A DNA stretch of 7,773 nucleotides from an uncultured Prevotellaceae bacterium (GCA_900315105.1 OMXX01000141.1:610-8382), one strand, 5' to 3'; positions 1 to 6,752 are shown, numbered from the stretch's first letter. Notes: generated from the sequence alone by a model not told the origin. Numbers and translations: made by a program.

Positions 1-78
1 CCTACAGGGCGAAATTGACAAACTTCAATGTACCTAGGGCGATGCCCTAGGCTATTAGCTTGTTAGCCTTGCAGGCTG
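1..78. repeat. Cluster of REP-like short palindromes
   Basis: Three small palindromic units lie close together. The window opens with CCTACAGGGCG, which looks like the right half of a GCCCT-AC-AGGGC palindrome cut by the window edge. Positions 33-51 form a perfect 8-bp stem (CCTAGGGC / GCCCTAGG) with a GAT loop. Positions 65-77 form a 5-bp stem (AGCCT / AGGCT) with a TGC loop. From general knowledge, clusters of such GC-rich palindromes separated by about 20 nt are common intergenic repeats in Bacteroidales and resemble REP/BIME elements, which in other bacteria are mobilised by RAYT (IS200-like) transposases. No such transposase is in the window. The family assignment is inference; the palindromes are directly visible. 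Confidence 0.55.
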
Positions 79-158
79 TTTCAGCAATTTGGTCGAACTT
101 ACGTTTTGTTATAATAAAAATGCAAGAATATGACGAGCGTAAATGATAGCTTTTATTT

Positions 159-203
159 GATATTTGTGATATTTGTCGTGGTCAAATGGTCAAATGGTCA
201 AAC
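159..203. repeat. Short tandem repeats (9-mer x2, 8-mer x3)
   Basis: GATATTTGT occurs twice in tandem (159-167, 168-176), and GGTCAAAT occurs as three tandem copies (180-187, 188-195, 196-203, the last with a final C). The rest of the gene-free stretch 79-280 shows no open frame, promoter or RNA structure that I can support. Confidence 0.6.
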
Positions 204-280
204 ATTTTTTAAAGACACCCACACTATATGAATTATTTGCTTAGGCTCATCAAGCTAAAGCAAGTGATAATTGAGAAACG

Positions 281-312
281 AAAAAAAATGAGTCCCCGAA
301 ACGAGGACTCAT
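281..312 (-). terminator. Intrinsic terminator of the susCD operon
   Basis: Positions 288-298 pair with 302-312 around a 3-nt loop (299-301). Read on the minus strand the stem is 11 bp including one U-G wobble, and it is followed at once by a run of seven U (plus-strand A281-A287). It lies 34 bp past the susD stop codon, so it ends the susC-susD transcript and argues that no further gene belongs to this operon. Confidence 0.9.
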
Positions 313-346
313 CTCTTAATATGTATCTATGTTTATTTCTGTATTT

Positions 347-1837
347 TTACTTGCCACCGAAGAGCCAACACTGTTTGTTATATACGTAAGAACCATCGCC
401 TGCGATTGCGCTAAGGCTTGGGTTTGATACGAGGGAGCTCTGACCGTAAGGCAACAGGTAAGGCCAACGGTTGAGACCGCTCTGGACATTATTCGGATTG
501 GTAAGTGTGATATATTTCTCGCCCATAGCCATGCAGCGACGCAGGTCGTTGTATGTCTGTATATGACCATCGATAGCCATTGCGATATACTTTTGAACGA
601 AAATCTTCTCCAATGTGGCATTTCCAAGTGATGCAGCATAGTCAGCACCTGTCTCTTCATCGCCAACCCAACTATTACTCTCAGTGATAGAAGACTGTAC
701 GGCTGCCTTGAATGAAGCTGTTGCGTCCTTGCCTGTACGTGCCTCTGCCTCAGCCTTGATGAAAAGAAGCTCATGGAGAGGAAGTACCTGAATAGGCTCG
801 TTGTACATATAGTAATACTCAGAAACATTGAATGTCCAACTCTCGGAAGCATATTCTTCATCGCCCGGTGTAGCATAGAAGCCCGGTTCATAGCCATAGT
901 AATCTTCGAAATCGCCGTTTGGAGCAGTTTCTGTGATATAGTGCTTGAGACGTGGGTCTTTTTCTCCCATAATGTCAACAACGGTCTTGGAAGGGGTTGT
1001 GTAGCCACGGCTGTCAAGGAATGCAGCCCATGGATTTACACTTATGCTACCGTCGAATTCTGTTACGTTGAAACCGTTAAAACCAAGTTCGAGGGCTTTC
1101 TCAGCAGCCTTGAGAGCTTCAGCAGCAGCATTTGAGTTGACAGCGGTCTGGTTGATGTAGAGACGTGCCTTTACTGCGTATGCGAGGGCTGTCCATTTCT
1201 TTGTGTTGCCTTTGAAGAGGATATCCTCAGAACCGAAGTTTGCCATTTCTTCCTCGGTAGCGGCATTCAGATTCTCGATAGCGCTGTCGATGGTCTTTGT
1301 GAGATCGGCATAGATGCTCTGCTGGGAGTCTGCCTTTGGCTGCATGTTCTTTGAAGCCTGAAGAGCCTCTGTGTAAGGGATATCGCCGTGAAGATCGGTA
1401 AGAATCTGGAAGTTGATAACCTTAAGCACCTGAGCTGCGCCGAGAACGTCGAGCTGTCCGCCACTGCTTGCTATGTTGTTCTCAACTTTATTAATCATCT
1501 CCTGAATGTTGAGGAGATTTGAATATGTTGAATTCCATACATTGTTGAATGTAGAAGGAGCAGCAAGCTCTCCTGGGTTACGCATCTCTGCCTTCATCAT
1601 CTGGTTGTTGCCTGTACCAACCTGCTGTTCTGTAAGAGATGAGAGGTAGAAAGAATAATCGCCTGAACTTGTGCTGAATGCTGTTGCCATGATGGCATCA
1701 GTAATCTGAAGGTGTGCAGGGATAATATCTGATGCAGGGTACTGATAGTTCTTGTTTACCTCATCAAGTTGGTCCTCAGAACATGATGTCATGCCTAAAA
1801 GTGCGACAGACATCGCCATTGCTATATATTTTTTCAT
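347..1837 (-). CDS. SusD-like surface nutrient-binding lipoprotein
   Basis: The 496-residue protein is the surface lipoprotein partner of the SusC-like channel encoded just upstream; SusD proteins sit as a lid over the barrel and capture oligosaccharides or other nutrients. A short hydrophobic signal peptide ends in a lipobox, MTSC, with the lipidated Cys at residue 19. The next residues, S-E-D, form an acidic stretch like the Bacteroidetes lipoprotein export signal that sends lipoproteins to the cell surface. The mature part is mostly helical, with TPR-like stretches (for example LHELLFIKAEAEARTG around residues 355-370), and ends in an aromatic W-L-F-G-G-K segment. The overall pattern, including the early N-K-N-Y-Q-Y-P-A motif and the late R-W-P-Y-L-L-P segment, fits the SusD-like families of the PF12741/PF12771 type better than classical starch-binding SusD. 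The ligand cannot be read from sequence. It starts 27 bp after the susC stop, so the two are cotranscribed. Confidence 0.93.
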   Translation of the reverse strand: MKKYIAMAMSVALLGMTSCSEDQLDEVNKNYQYPASDIIPAHLQITDAIMATAFSTSSGDYSFYLSSLTEQQVGTGNNQMMKAEMRNPGELAAPSTFNNVWNSTYSNLLNIQEMINKVENNIASSGGQLDVLGAAQVLKVINFQILTDLHGDIPYTEALQASKNMQPKADSQQSIYADLTKTIDSAIENLNAATEEEMANFGSEDILFKGNTKKWTALAYAVKARLYINQTAVNSNAAAEALKAAEKALELGFNGFNVTEFDGSISVNPWAAFLDSRGYTTPSKTVVDIMGEKDPRLKHYITETAPNGDFEDYYGYEPGFYATPGDEEYASESWTFNVSEYYYMYNEPIQVLPLHELLFIKAEAEARTGKDATASFKAAVQSSITESNSWVGDEETGADYAASLGNATLEKIFVQKYIAMAIDGHIQTYNDLRRCMAMGEKYITLTNPNNVQSGLNRWPYLLPYGQSSLVSNPSLSAIAGDGSYVYNKQCWLFGGK

Positions 1838-1864
1838 AAGATATTTTATAATTAGAAGACTGCC

Positions 1865-4800
1865 TTAGAATGTTATTTTGAGACCACCGCCGATGCTCTT
1901 TGTTGCAGGAACAGAGAAGCGCTCGAAGTAACCTGACATGTTACCGTTACCCTGTGATGACTCTGGATCGAAATTAGGCATCTTAGCCCAAACGAGGATG
2001 TTACGTGCAAAGCCGTATACAGAGGCATTTATACCGAGGAACTTAGGAAGGTTGTAGGTAAGGGTAAGGTCACGGAGCTTGAAGAAGCTTGTGTCGTAGA
2101 TACCAGCCTCTGTAATGTCGTAGTAAGCTGCATAGTATTTCTGCTTGCTAACCTCGATGGTGTTCTTCTGACCGGTTATCATGTCAATGCCTTCTGCAAC
2201 CATCTTACCCTCATGGTAAGGGAGAGATTCCTCTGTTGCGCCGAAGTAGTTCATTACGAGGTTTGTACCATGGTACATCTTTCCGCCTTTCTGCCAGCTC
2301 CATGTGGTGTCGAGAGAGAGACGCTTCCAACGTACAGAGAAGTTAAGACCCATATTCCAGTCAGGAGAACAGTTGCCAAGGTTCTTACTGTCGGAAGTTG
2401 CCTGTGGCAGACCGTTGAAGAGCAGTAACTCGCCATCTTCGGTGCGCTGGAATGCGTAACCGTAGATGTTAGGATATGTGCATCCTGCCTGAGCGCGTAT
2501 CTGTGGCTCTACGAATCCGCCGAGCATGATTGACTCAACGCCCTCTGCGAGTTCTACAACCTCATTCTCAACAGTTGTCCAGTTGACACCGAGGTTTACG
2601 TCCCAGTCCTTTGTCTGAACAAGGGCAGCGTTGAGAGAAATCTCGTGAGAGTTTGTCTTCATGCGACCTGCATTGGTCATCTTATACTGATAGCCCATTG
2701 TTGGGTCGCAAGGAACCTTGAATATCTGGTCAACTACATTCTGGTAGCTGTATGTATAGCTGAACTTGACACGGCCGTTCCAGAATGCAAGGTCGATACC
2801 TGTTTCCCAGTTTGTCGTGTTCTGAGGTTTCAGGTCAGGATCGTAGAGAATGTAATAAGGAGCATATGCAGATGCACCGCTTGGAAGTGGGTATGCTACT
2901 GGTGTGAAAGAGTAGAAACCACCGCCGTATGATGGTGTTGAATAGAATGGGCTGTAGTAGTCGCCAGCCTGACCTACCTGAGCATATGATGCACGGAGCT
3001 TACCATAAGAGAGAATATCCTGATTCTGGAAGGTAGGGAGCTTGGTGAATTCCCAGCCGAGAGAAACTGATGGATAGAAGAAGCTACGGCTTCCGCGTGG
3101 CATGGTAGATACATAGTCGTTACGTCCTGTCAATGTGAGGAAGATCATGTTCTTCCAATCAGCAGAGAAGCTTCCGAAGAAACCTACTGTGCGCTCGCTC
3201 CTCTTGTATTCAGAACCGGTAACAGACTTTGCATTACCCATTACAGGGAAACCATAGAAGTTGAAGTTGGTTCCGTCGTAGTCCCAATAACGTATGTTCT
3301 CATCGTTTACCTCATTACCGAGGATGAAGTTCAGTCCCCAGTCCTCATTGATACGTCCGTCGAGGTTTGCGGTGAATGTATTGTTGAATACATTGTGCTG
3401 TGAACCGTAGTTCTCAATCTCACCCTTATTGTTGTAGGCAGAACCTACCTCAGCCTGTGTCTTATAGTTTGATGTCCACATATCGATACCTGCCTGCTCG
3501 CGGAACTTGAGGGTGAAGCCTTCGAGACCGATGTTTGGAGAGTACTCGAAATATGCGTTACCGAAGAAACGGTTTGTTTGCTGTCCGTATTCGTCATTTG
3601 CAGCCCACCAATATGGGTTATTGAATGAAGTAGAACGGAAGAGAATCTGCTGTGTAGGGTCAGATGGAGAGTTGTATGGAATACCTGCGAGGTTATACTC
3701 GGCAGGACAAGAATAGAGCACATTCATGATACCGCTATTGGCACCAGGTGCACTTGTTATATCACTTGAAGAATAGTTTGCTGAAAATCCTGTCTTCCAT
3801 TCCTTATTGATAGTCCAGTCAACGAGACCACGACCTCCCCAACGCTCCATACCAGTAGAAGGTATGATACCGTCCTGATGTGAGTTACTAACTGAGAATG
3901 AGTAGTTTACGTTGGCGAGAGACTGAGAAATGCTCAGGTTTGTGTTCTCTGTACAACCAGTCTGTAGGAAGTCATACAGGTTGTCGTATGTCTCTGGGGC
4001 TGTCCAACCGTCAAGACCTGCTGCAACACGCTTGGTGTTGTAGTACATTCCCTGATGCTTGCCGCTTGCCTGAGTGTATGTGTTGTCTGTGTTGCCACCA
4101 TACTTAGGATCATTGGCAAGGTCTGCAATCTTAGGTCCCCAAGACTGGGAAGATGAAGGATTGTAGCCAGATTCTATGCTGTTACCCTGAGCATACACCT
4201 GCTGGTGCTTAAACTCACGTGACATTGACTGTGCAGAGATGTTGGTGTTAAGCACAATCTGTGGCTTGCTAACGCCTGCCTTACCACGCTTTGTTGTGAT
4301 GACGATTACACCATTTGAAGCGCGGATACCATAAAGGGCAGATGCAGCCTGACCTTTAAGTACGTTGATGCTCTCGATGTCGTCTGGGTTGATATCTATT
4401 GAACGGTCGGAAATATTTGCACCTGTTACAGAGTCCTCAGTGTCGTAATCGGCCTTTGTTGTAATAGGCATGCCGTCAATTACATAAAGTGGCTGGTTGT
4501 TGCCGTCGAATGAACGTGCACCACGGATAACAATCTGTGAAGAAGCACCAGGAGCACCTGAAGACTGACGGATATCCACACCCGTGAGCTTGCCCTGAAT
4601 AGCATTAGCAAGAGAGCTTGTTCCTGATGTGCTCAACTCACCTTCCTTGAGATCCTGAGATGCATATCCCAATGACTTCTTAGAACGTGTGATACCCATT
4701 GCTGTTACGACAACCTCGTCGAGAAGCTTGTCGTCGGCATCAAGTACAACCTTCATGCCATTCTTTGCGGTAGCTTCCTTTGGCTGCATGCCAACATAGG

Positions 4801-5014
4801 AGAATACGAGGGTCTTGCCTGCCTCAACATTGATAGTGAACTTACCATCGATGTTTGTCACAACACCCTGTGTTTCACCTTTTACCTTGACGGCAGCACC
4901 GATGACTGGCTCGCCGTCCTGAGCAGAAATGACTGTACCGCTGATTGCTGATTGTGCGAGGGCAGTCGCTGCCATCATCATGCACATAAGCATCATTGTT
5001 AGTTTTCTTTTCAT
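1865..5014 (-). CDS. SusC/RagA-type TonB-dependent outer-membrane transporter
   Basis: This 1049-residue protein is a TonB-dependent transporter that imports large nutrients across the outer membrane with its SusD partner. A Sec signal peptide covers about residues 1-20 (cut before QSAISG). A carboxypeptidase-regulatory-like beta-sandwich domain follows at about 24-95 (SGTV, G-E-P-V-I-G-A, N-I-D-G-K-F, F-S-Y-V-G). Next come the linker L-D-E-V-V-V-T-A (98-105), the plug domain (about 108-245) and the family signature around 211-244 (D-D-I-E-S-I-N-V-L-K-G ... A-L-Y-G-I-R-A-S-N-G-V-I-V-I-T-T-K-R-G). The remainder is the 22-strand-type barrel, ending in K-I-T-F with the terminal aromatic residue typical of outer-membrane proteins. 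There is no N-terminal STN domain, so signalling through an anti-sigma factor is not expected. Length is normal for the family. The ATG at 5014 places a clean signal peptide at the N-terminus. Substrate is unknown: no catabolic enzyme lies beside it. Confidence 0.95.
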   Translation of the reverse strand: MKRKLTMMLMCMMMAATALAQSAISGTVISAQDGEPVIGAAVKVKGETQGVVTNIDGKFTINVEAGKTLVFSYVGMQPKEATAKNGMKVVLDADDKLLDEVVVTAMGITRSKKSLGYASQDLKEGELSTSGTSSLANAIQGKLTGVDIRQSSGAPGASSQIVIRGARSFDGNNQPLYVIDGMPITTKADYDTEDSVTGANISDRSIDINPDDIESINVLKGQAASALYGIRASNGVIVITTKRGKAGVSKPQIVLNTNISAQSMSREFKHQQVYAQGNSIESGYNPSSSQSWGPKIADLANDPKYGGNTDNTYTQASGKHQGMYYNTKRVAAGLDGWTAPETYDNLYDFLQTGCTENTNLSISQSLANVNYSFSVSNSHQDGIIPSTGMERWGGRGLVDWTINKEWKTGFSANYSSSDITSAPGANSGIMNVLYSCPAEYNLAGIPYNSPSDPTQQILFRSTSFNNPYWWAANDEYGQQTNRFFGNAYFEYSPNIGLEGFTLKFREQAGIDMWTSNYKTQAEVGSAYNNKGEIENYGSQHNVFNNTFTANLDGRINEDWGLNFILGNEVNDENIRYWDYDGTNFNFYGFPVMGNAKSVTGSEYKRSERTVGFFGSFSADWKNMIFLTLTGRNDYVSTMPRGSRSFFYPSVSLGWEFTKLPTFQNQDILSYGKLRASYAQVGQAGDYYSPFYSTPSYGGGFYSFTPVAYPLPSGASAYAPYYILYDPDLKPQNTTNWETGIDLAFWNGRVKFSYTYSYQNVVDQIFKVPCDPTMGYQYKMTNAGRMKTNSHEISLNAALVQTKDWDVNLGVNWTTVENEVVELAEGVESIMLGGFVEPQIRAQAGCTYPNIYGYAFQRTEDGELLLFNGLPQATSDSKNLGNCSPDWNMGLNFSVRWKRLSLDTTWSWQKGGKMYHGTNLVMNYFGATEESLPYHEGKMVAEGIDMITGQKNTIEVSKQKYYAAYYDITEAGIYDTSFFKLRDLTLTYNLPKFLGINASVYGFARNILVWAKMPNFDPESSQGNGNMSGYFERFSVPATKSIGGGLKITF

Positions 5015-5055
5015 AAATACTCTTACTTGATTATGTTTATACTTTATACTAAAAT

Positions 5056-5097
5056 CTTTTTACTTTTTTCTTTATCCTTTACACTTTACTCTTTACC
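5056..5097. repeat. Six-unit heptamer array in the susC leader
   Basis: Six contiguous 7-bp units occupy 5056-5062, 5063-5069, 5070-5076, 5077-5083, 5084-5090 and 5091-5097 on the plus strand: CTTTTTA, CTTTTTT, CTTTATC, CTTTACA, CTTTACT, CTTTACC. On the susC coding strand the unit is NGTAAAG, degrading to AAAAAAG toward the gene. If the -7 box at 5116-5123 is used, the array lies inside the 5' untranslated leader of susC and makes it purine-rich. Confidence 0.75.
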
Positions 5098-5115
5098 CTA
5101 ATATCAATTTGTTCG

Positions 5116-5123
5116 CAAAATTA
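5116..5123 (-). promoter_or_regulatory. Candidate -7 box for susC
   Basis: The minus strand reads TAATTTTG, an exact match to the Bacteroidetes -7 consensus TAnnTTTG. It would place transcription start near 5110 and give susC a leader of roughly 95 nt. No TTTG is found at the usual 19-21 nt upstream spacing, so a regulator may be needed or the call may be wrong. It is the only exact TAnnTTTG I found on that strand upstream of susC. Confidence 0.4.
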
Positions 5124-5135
5124 ATATTTTTTCTA

Positions 5136-5173
5136 CAAAAAATGCTAATTTTATGACAAAAAATGCATAATTT
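5136..5173. repeat. Direct repeat with 21-bp spacing upstream of susC
   Basis: CAAAAAATGC starts at 5136 and again at 5157. The copies continue as TAATTT and ATAATTT, so about 16 bp are repeated with a single-base insertion. The 21-bp start-to-start distance is two helical turns, and the repeats sit immediately upstream of the candidate susC -7 box, at about -26 to -63. This is the arrangement expected of a paired regulator-binding site, but in such AT-rich DNA chance or slippage duplication is also possible. Confidence 0.5.
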
Positions 5174-5230
5174 GTTACCGAATATGTTAAAAGTGAACAA
5201 ATCTTAGGAAAAAAATGACATTTTTATTCT

Positions 5231-5294
5231 AGTTCATAGTTCATAATTAATAATTCATAGTTTTAATTATGCACTATGCACTATGAACTGTGAA
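5231..5294. repeat. Heptamer-based imperfect palindrome
   Basis: Reading in 7-bp steps from 5231 gives AGTTCAT, AGTTCAT, AATTAAT, AATTCAT, AGTTTTA, ATTATGC, ACTATGC, ACTATGA, ACTGTGA. The left units (AGTTCAT) are the inverse complement of the right ones (ATGAACT), so 5231-5250 and 5263-5289 form an imperfect hairpin in which the right arm has one extra 7-bp unit. It ends just before the -7 box of the HAD-family gene and would occupy its -33 region. Similar degenerate TTCATA-type arrays are frequent between genes in Prevotella-like genomes (general knowledge). Confidence 0.65.
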
Positions 5295-5304
5295 CTTTTT
5301 TTAT

Positions 5305-5312
5305 TATCTTTG
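5305..5312 (+). promoter_or_regulatory. -7 box of the HAD-family gene
   Basis: TATCTTTG matches the Bacteroidetes -7 consensus TAnnTTTG exactly, and the G lies only 4 nt before the ATG at 5317. Transcription should begin at or within a few bases of the start codon, giving a leaderless or nearly leaderless mRNA. The -33 position (about 5282-5285, TATG) is a weak match. This box also argues against the in-frame GTG at 5290, which would lie upstream of the transcription start. Confidence 0.7.
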
Positions 5313-5316
5313 CAGC

Positions 5317-6039
5317 ATGAAAACTTACAACGACATATTTATTGATTTCGACGATACCCTTTACGATACAAGGGGAAATGCTATCATAGCCCTTGCTGAG
5401 ACCTTCGAATTCTTTTCTCTGGGGAGATATTTTGATGATCCTGATTTCTTCTATGATAACTACTGGAAGACAAACCTCGAACTCTGGACCCAGTATAACA
5501 AAGGCGAGATTGACCGTCAGTATCTCATTGTTGAGAGATTCCGACGCCCCCTGAGTCTTGGTAAGGGACTTGAGAATGTAACCGAAGAGTTCTGTCTAAC
5601 GGTAAGTGATAAGTTCCTTGATTTTTGCTCTAATAAGCCAGGTACGGTTAAGGGGGCATTGGAGTTGGTAACTTTCTTGAAAGCACAGGGATGCCATTTA
5701 CATATTTGCAGTAATGGCTTTCACGAGATACAGTACAAGAAACTCCGTGCCTGCGGACTCTATGACTATTTTGATACCGTAATCCTCAGCGAGGATGCCG
5801 GAGCAAACAAGCCATCGAAGCAATTCTTCGACTATGCCTTCGAGAAAACAGGTGCGAAGCCAGAGACCACTCTGATGATTGGTGACAACTACACAGCCGA
5901 TATCGAGGGAGCTATGGATGCCGGCTTGGATACAATATTATATAATAGATGGGATGCCAGCTTCGTGCCTCCAAGAAAGCCAACGTATATAGTAAATGAG
6001 TTGGAGGAGATAATGAAGATTTTTCCCCTTATCCCCTGA
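5317..6039 (+). CDS. YjjG-like HAD-family nucleotidase/phosphatase
   Basis: This 240-residue soluble protein is a haloacid dehalogenase-superfamily hydrolase of subfamily I (helical cap). All four HAD motifs are present: motif I D-F-D-D-T at residues 10-14 (nucleophile D10, acid/base D12), motif II S132 in I-C-S-N-G, motif III K165 in G-A-N-K-P, and motif IV G-D-N-Y-T-A-D at 189-195 with metal-binding D190. The cap lies between motifs I and II, at about residues 20-100. The pattern D-F-D-D-T-L-Y-D-T plus S-E-D-A-G-A-N-K-P resembles YjjG, a 5'-nucleotidase of E. coli acting on pyrimidine and noncanonical nucleotides (house-cleaning); length (YjjG is about 225 aa) fits. The exact substrate is inferred. 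An in-frame GTG at 5290 would add nine residues, but the promoter lies between it and the ATG at 5317, so I take the ATG. It is divergent from susC and monocistronic, with its own terminator. Confidence 0.85.
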   Translation: MKTYNDIFIDFDDTLYDTRGNAIIALAETFEFFSLGRYFDDPDFFYDNYWKTNLELWTQYNKGEIDRQYLIVERFRRPLSLGKGLENVTEEFCLTVSDKFLDFCSNKPGTVKGALELVTFLKAQGCHLHICSNGFHEIQYKKLRACGLYDYFDTVILSEDAGANKPSKQFFDYAFEKTGAKPETTLMIGDNYTADIEGAMDAGLDTILYNRWDASFVPPRKPTYIVNELEEIMKIFPLIP

Positions 6040-6095
6040 CACATACTCCGATGTTATCAACATCGGACTTCCCCTAAAGGTGTGAGGCTTTTTTT
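6035..6095 (+). terminator. Two-tier intrinsic terminator after the HAD-family gene
   Basis: A perfect 9-bp hairpin (6047-6055 with 6059-6067, loop ATC) is nested in an outer stem in which 6035-6037 and 6039-6042 pair with 6085-6087 and 6080-6083, with one G-G mismatch. A C and then seven T (6089-6095) follow directly. The outer stem includes the TGA stop codon at 6037-6039, so ribosome release and hairpin folding are physically coupled. Confidence 0.8.
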
Positions 6096-6106
6096 CACTC
6101 TTTTCC

Positions 6107-6137
6107 TTGGTAGTTTGAAATAAAGTTATTATCTTTG
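6107..6137 (+). promoter_or_regulatory. Promoter of the XRE gene
   Basis: A TTGG at 6107-6110 and an exact -7 box TATCTTTG at 6130-6137 are separated by 19 nt, the normal Bacteroidetes spacing. Start of transcription should be near 6143, leaving a leader of about 30 nt to the ATG at 6173. The leader contains the repeated string TATCTTATTAT/TATCTTATTGG and no clear Shine-Dalgarno. Confidence 0.65.
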
Positions 6138-6172
6138 CAAACAGATAATATCTTATTATTATCTTATTGGAT

Positions 6173-6574
6173 ATGCAAGATAGTGATAATATGTTGTCAG
6201 TATTGGAAAGCTATATTCATGATAATCCTGATGATATAGCCAGAGAAATTGCTGATGACTTTCGTAGGCGTCGTGTCGAAAAAAATCTGACACGCAAGCA
6301 GGTAGCAGAGAAGGCTGGAATTCCGGTCAGTAATATCGTAAGGTTCGAACAGAAGGGATTAATATCGCTAAAGAACCTTATCGGTATAGCAATTGCTTTG
6401 GGGTATGTCTCTGAACTGAAGACTGTTTTCTCTCAGCCGAAATATTCAACAATGGAAGAACTTACCCAAATCCGAAAAAACAGCAAACGTACTAAGGCCT
6501 ACTCTCAAGGATATAGTTGCAGTCGGGAAAAAGATACAGATTCAAGAAAAACGATGCATGGAAATCTACGATGA
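6173..6574 (+). CDS. HipB-like XRE-family DNA-binding protein (antitoxin), altered C-terminus
   Basis: The 133-residue product carries an XRE/Cro-type helix-turn-helix at about residues 29-80 (F-R-R-R-R-V-E-K-N-L-T-R-K-Q-V-A-E-K-A-G, then S-N-I-V-R-F-E-Q-K-G and S-L-K-N-L-I-G-I-A-I-A-L). The N-terminal helix and the M-E-E-L-T-Q-I-R-K segment (94-102) resemble HipB-type antitoxins, which bind their own operator and neutralise a HipA kinase. Homologues normally end shortly after a basic tail like R-K-N-S-K-R-T-K (101-108). Here translation continues for about 25 residues rich in Ser, Cys and Arg that look like out-of-frame reading of downstream hipA sequence. The DNA-binding part is intact, so it may still act as a repressor. 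An in-frame TTG at 6167 is possible; I prefer ATG 6173 (ATG 6191 is another candidate). No intact toxin gene follows. Confidence 0.78.
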   Translation: MQDSDNMLSVLESYIHDNPDDIAREIADDFRRRRVEKNLTRKQVAEKAGIPVSNIVRFEQKGLISLKNLIGIAIALGYVSELKTVFSQPKYSTMEELTQIRKNSKRTKAYSQGYSCSREKDTDSRKTMHGNLR

Positions 6575-6629
6575 GGTGTATGCTCATTGCGGAGATTTGT
6601 TGGTGAGTGGTGATATGTGTCGGATTTAG
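6498..6629 (+). pseudogene. C-terminal remnant of a hipA-like toxin kinase gene
   Basis: In the frame shifted by +1 from the antitoxin gene there is an open stretch ending at TAG 6627-6629. It begins P-T-L-K-D-I-V-A-V-G-K-K-I and continues through Q-E-K-R-C-M-E-I-Y-D-E-V-Y. This pattern, a helix with a Gly turn, then E-K-R and an I-x-D-E-V helix close to the stop, resembles the extreme C-terminus of HipA proteins. It reads more protein-like than the antitoxin frame over the same DNA, which gives an S/C/R-rich tail. The simplest reading is a deletion that removed nearly all of hipA and joined its last ~40 codons to the end of hipB near 6495-6500. Recognition is by pattern only, so moderate confidence. 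Confidence 0.45.
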
Positions 6630-6752
6630 AGGGGCTAAAGGCTTTTCAAATCATGCTACTTTTCCAAAGAAAAGTTATAAACAAACAAATTCCTCCTTTG
6701 AAACCCTGAAGATGCTACATCGAAACTATGGAGTCTCTTCGAAGGATGAACG
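6630..6752. other. Gene-free stretch with one small hairpin
   Basis: No open frame or promoter is evident between the hipA remnant and the next terminator. The only clear structure is a perfect 7-bp hairpin, ACTTTTC (6658-6664) with GAAAAGT (6669-6675) and a CAAA loop. It lacks a following T-run, so I do not call it a terminator. Confidence 0.5.

Noticed and set aside
180..203. CRISPR-like array at the GGTCAAAT repeats
   Set aside because: The repeats are 8 bp and directly tandem, with no spacers.
316..1135. Open frames overlapping susD on both strands (for example 316-1017 minus and 773-1135 plus)
   Set aside because: They are out-of-frame shadows of a well-supported SusD gene, with no promoter, signal or recognisable domain.
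2213..4128. Several 60-95 codon open frames inside the susC-like gene
   Set aside because: They lie wholly within an intact TonB-dependent transporter gene and read as low-complexity or Cys/Ser/His-rich translations typical of wrong frames.
6658..6675. Terminator for the XRE gene
   Set aside because: The 7-bp stem is AT-rich and is not followed by a T-run.
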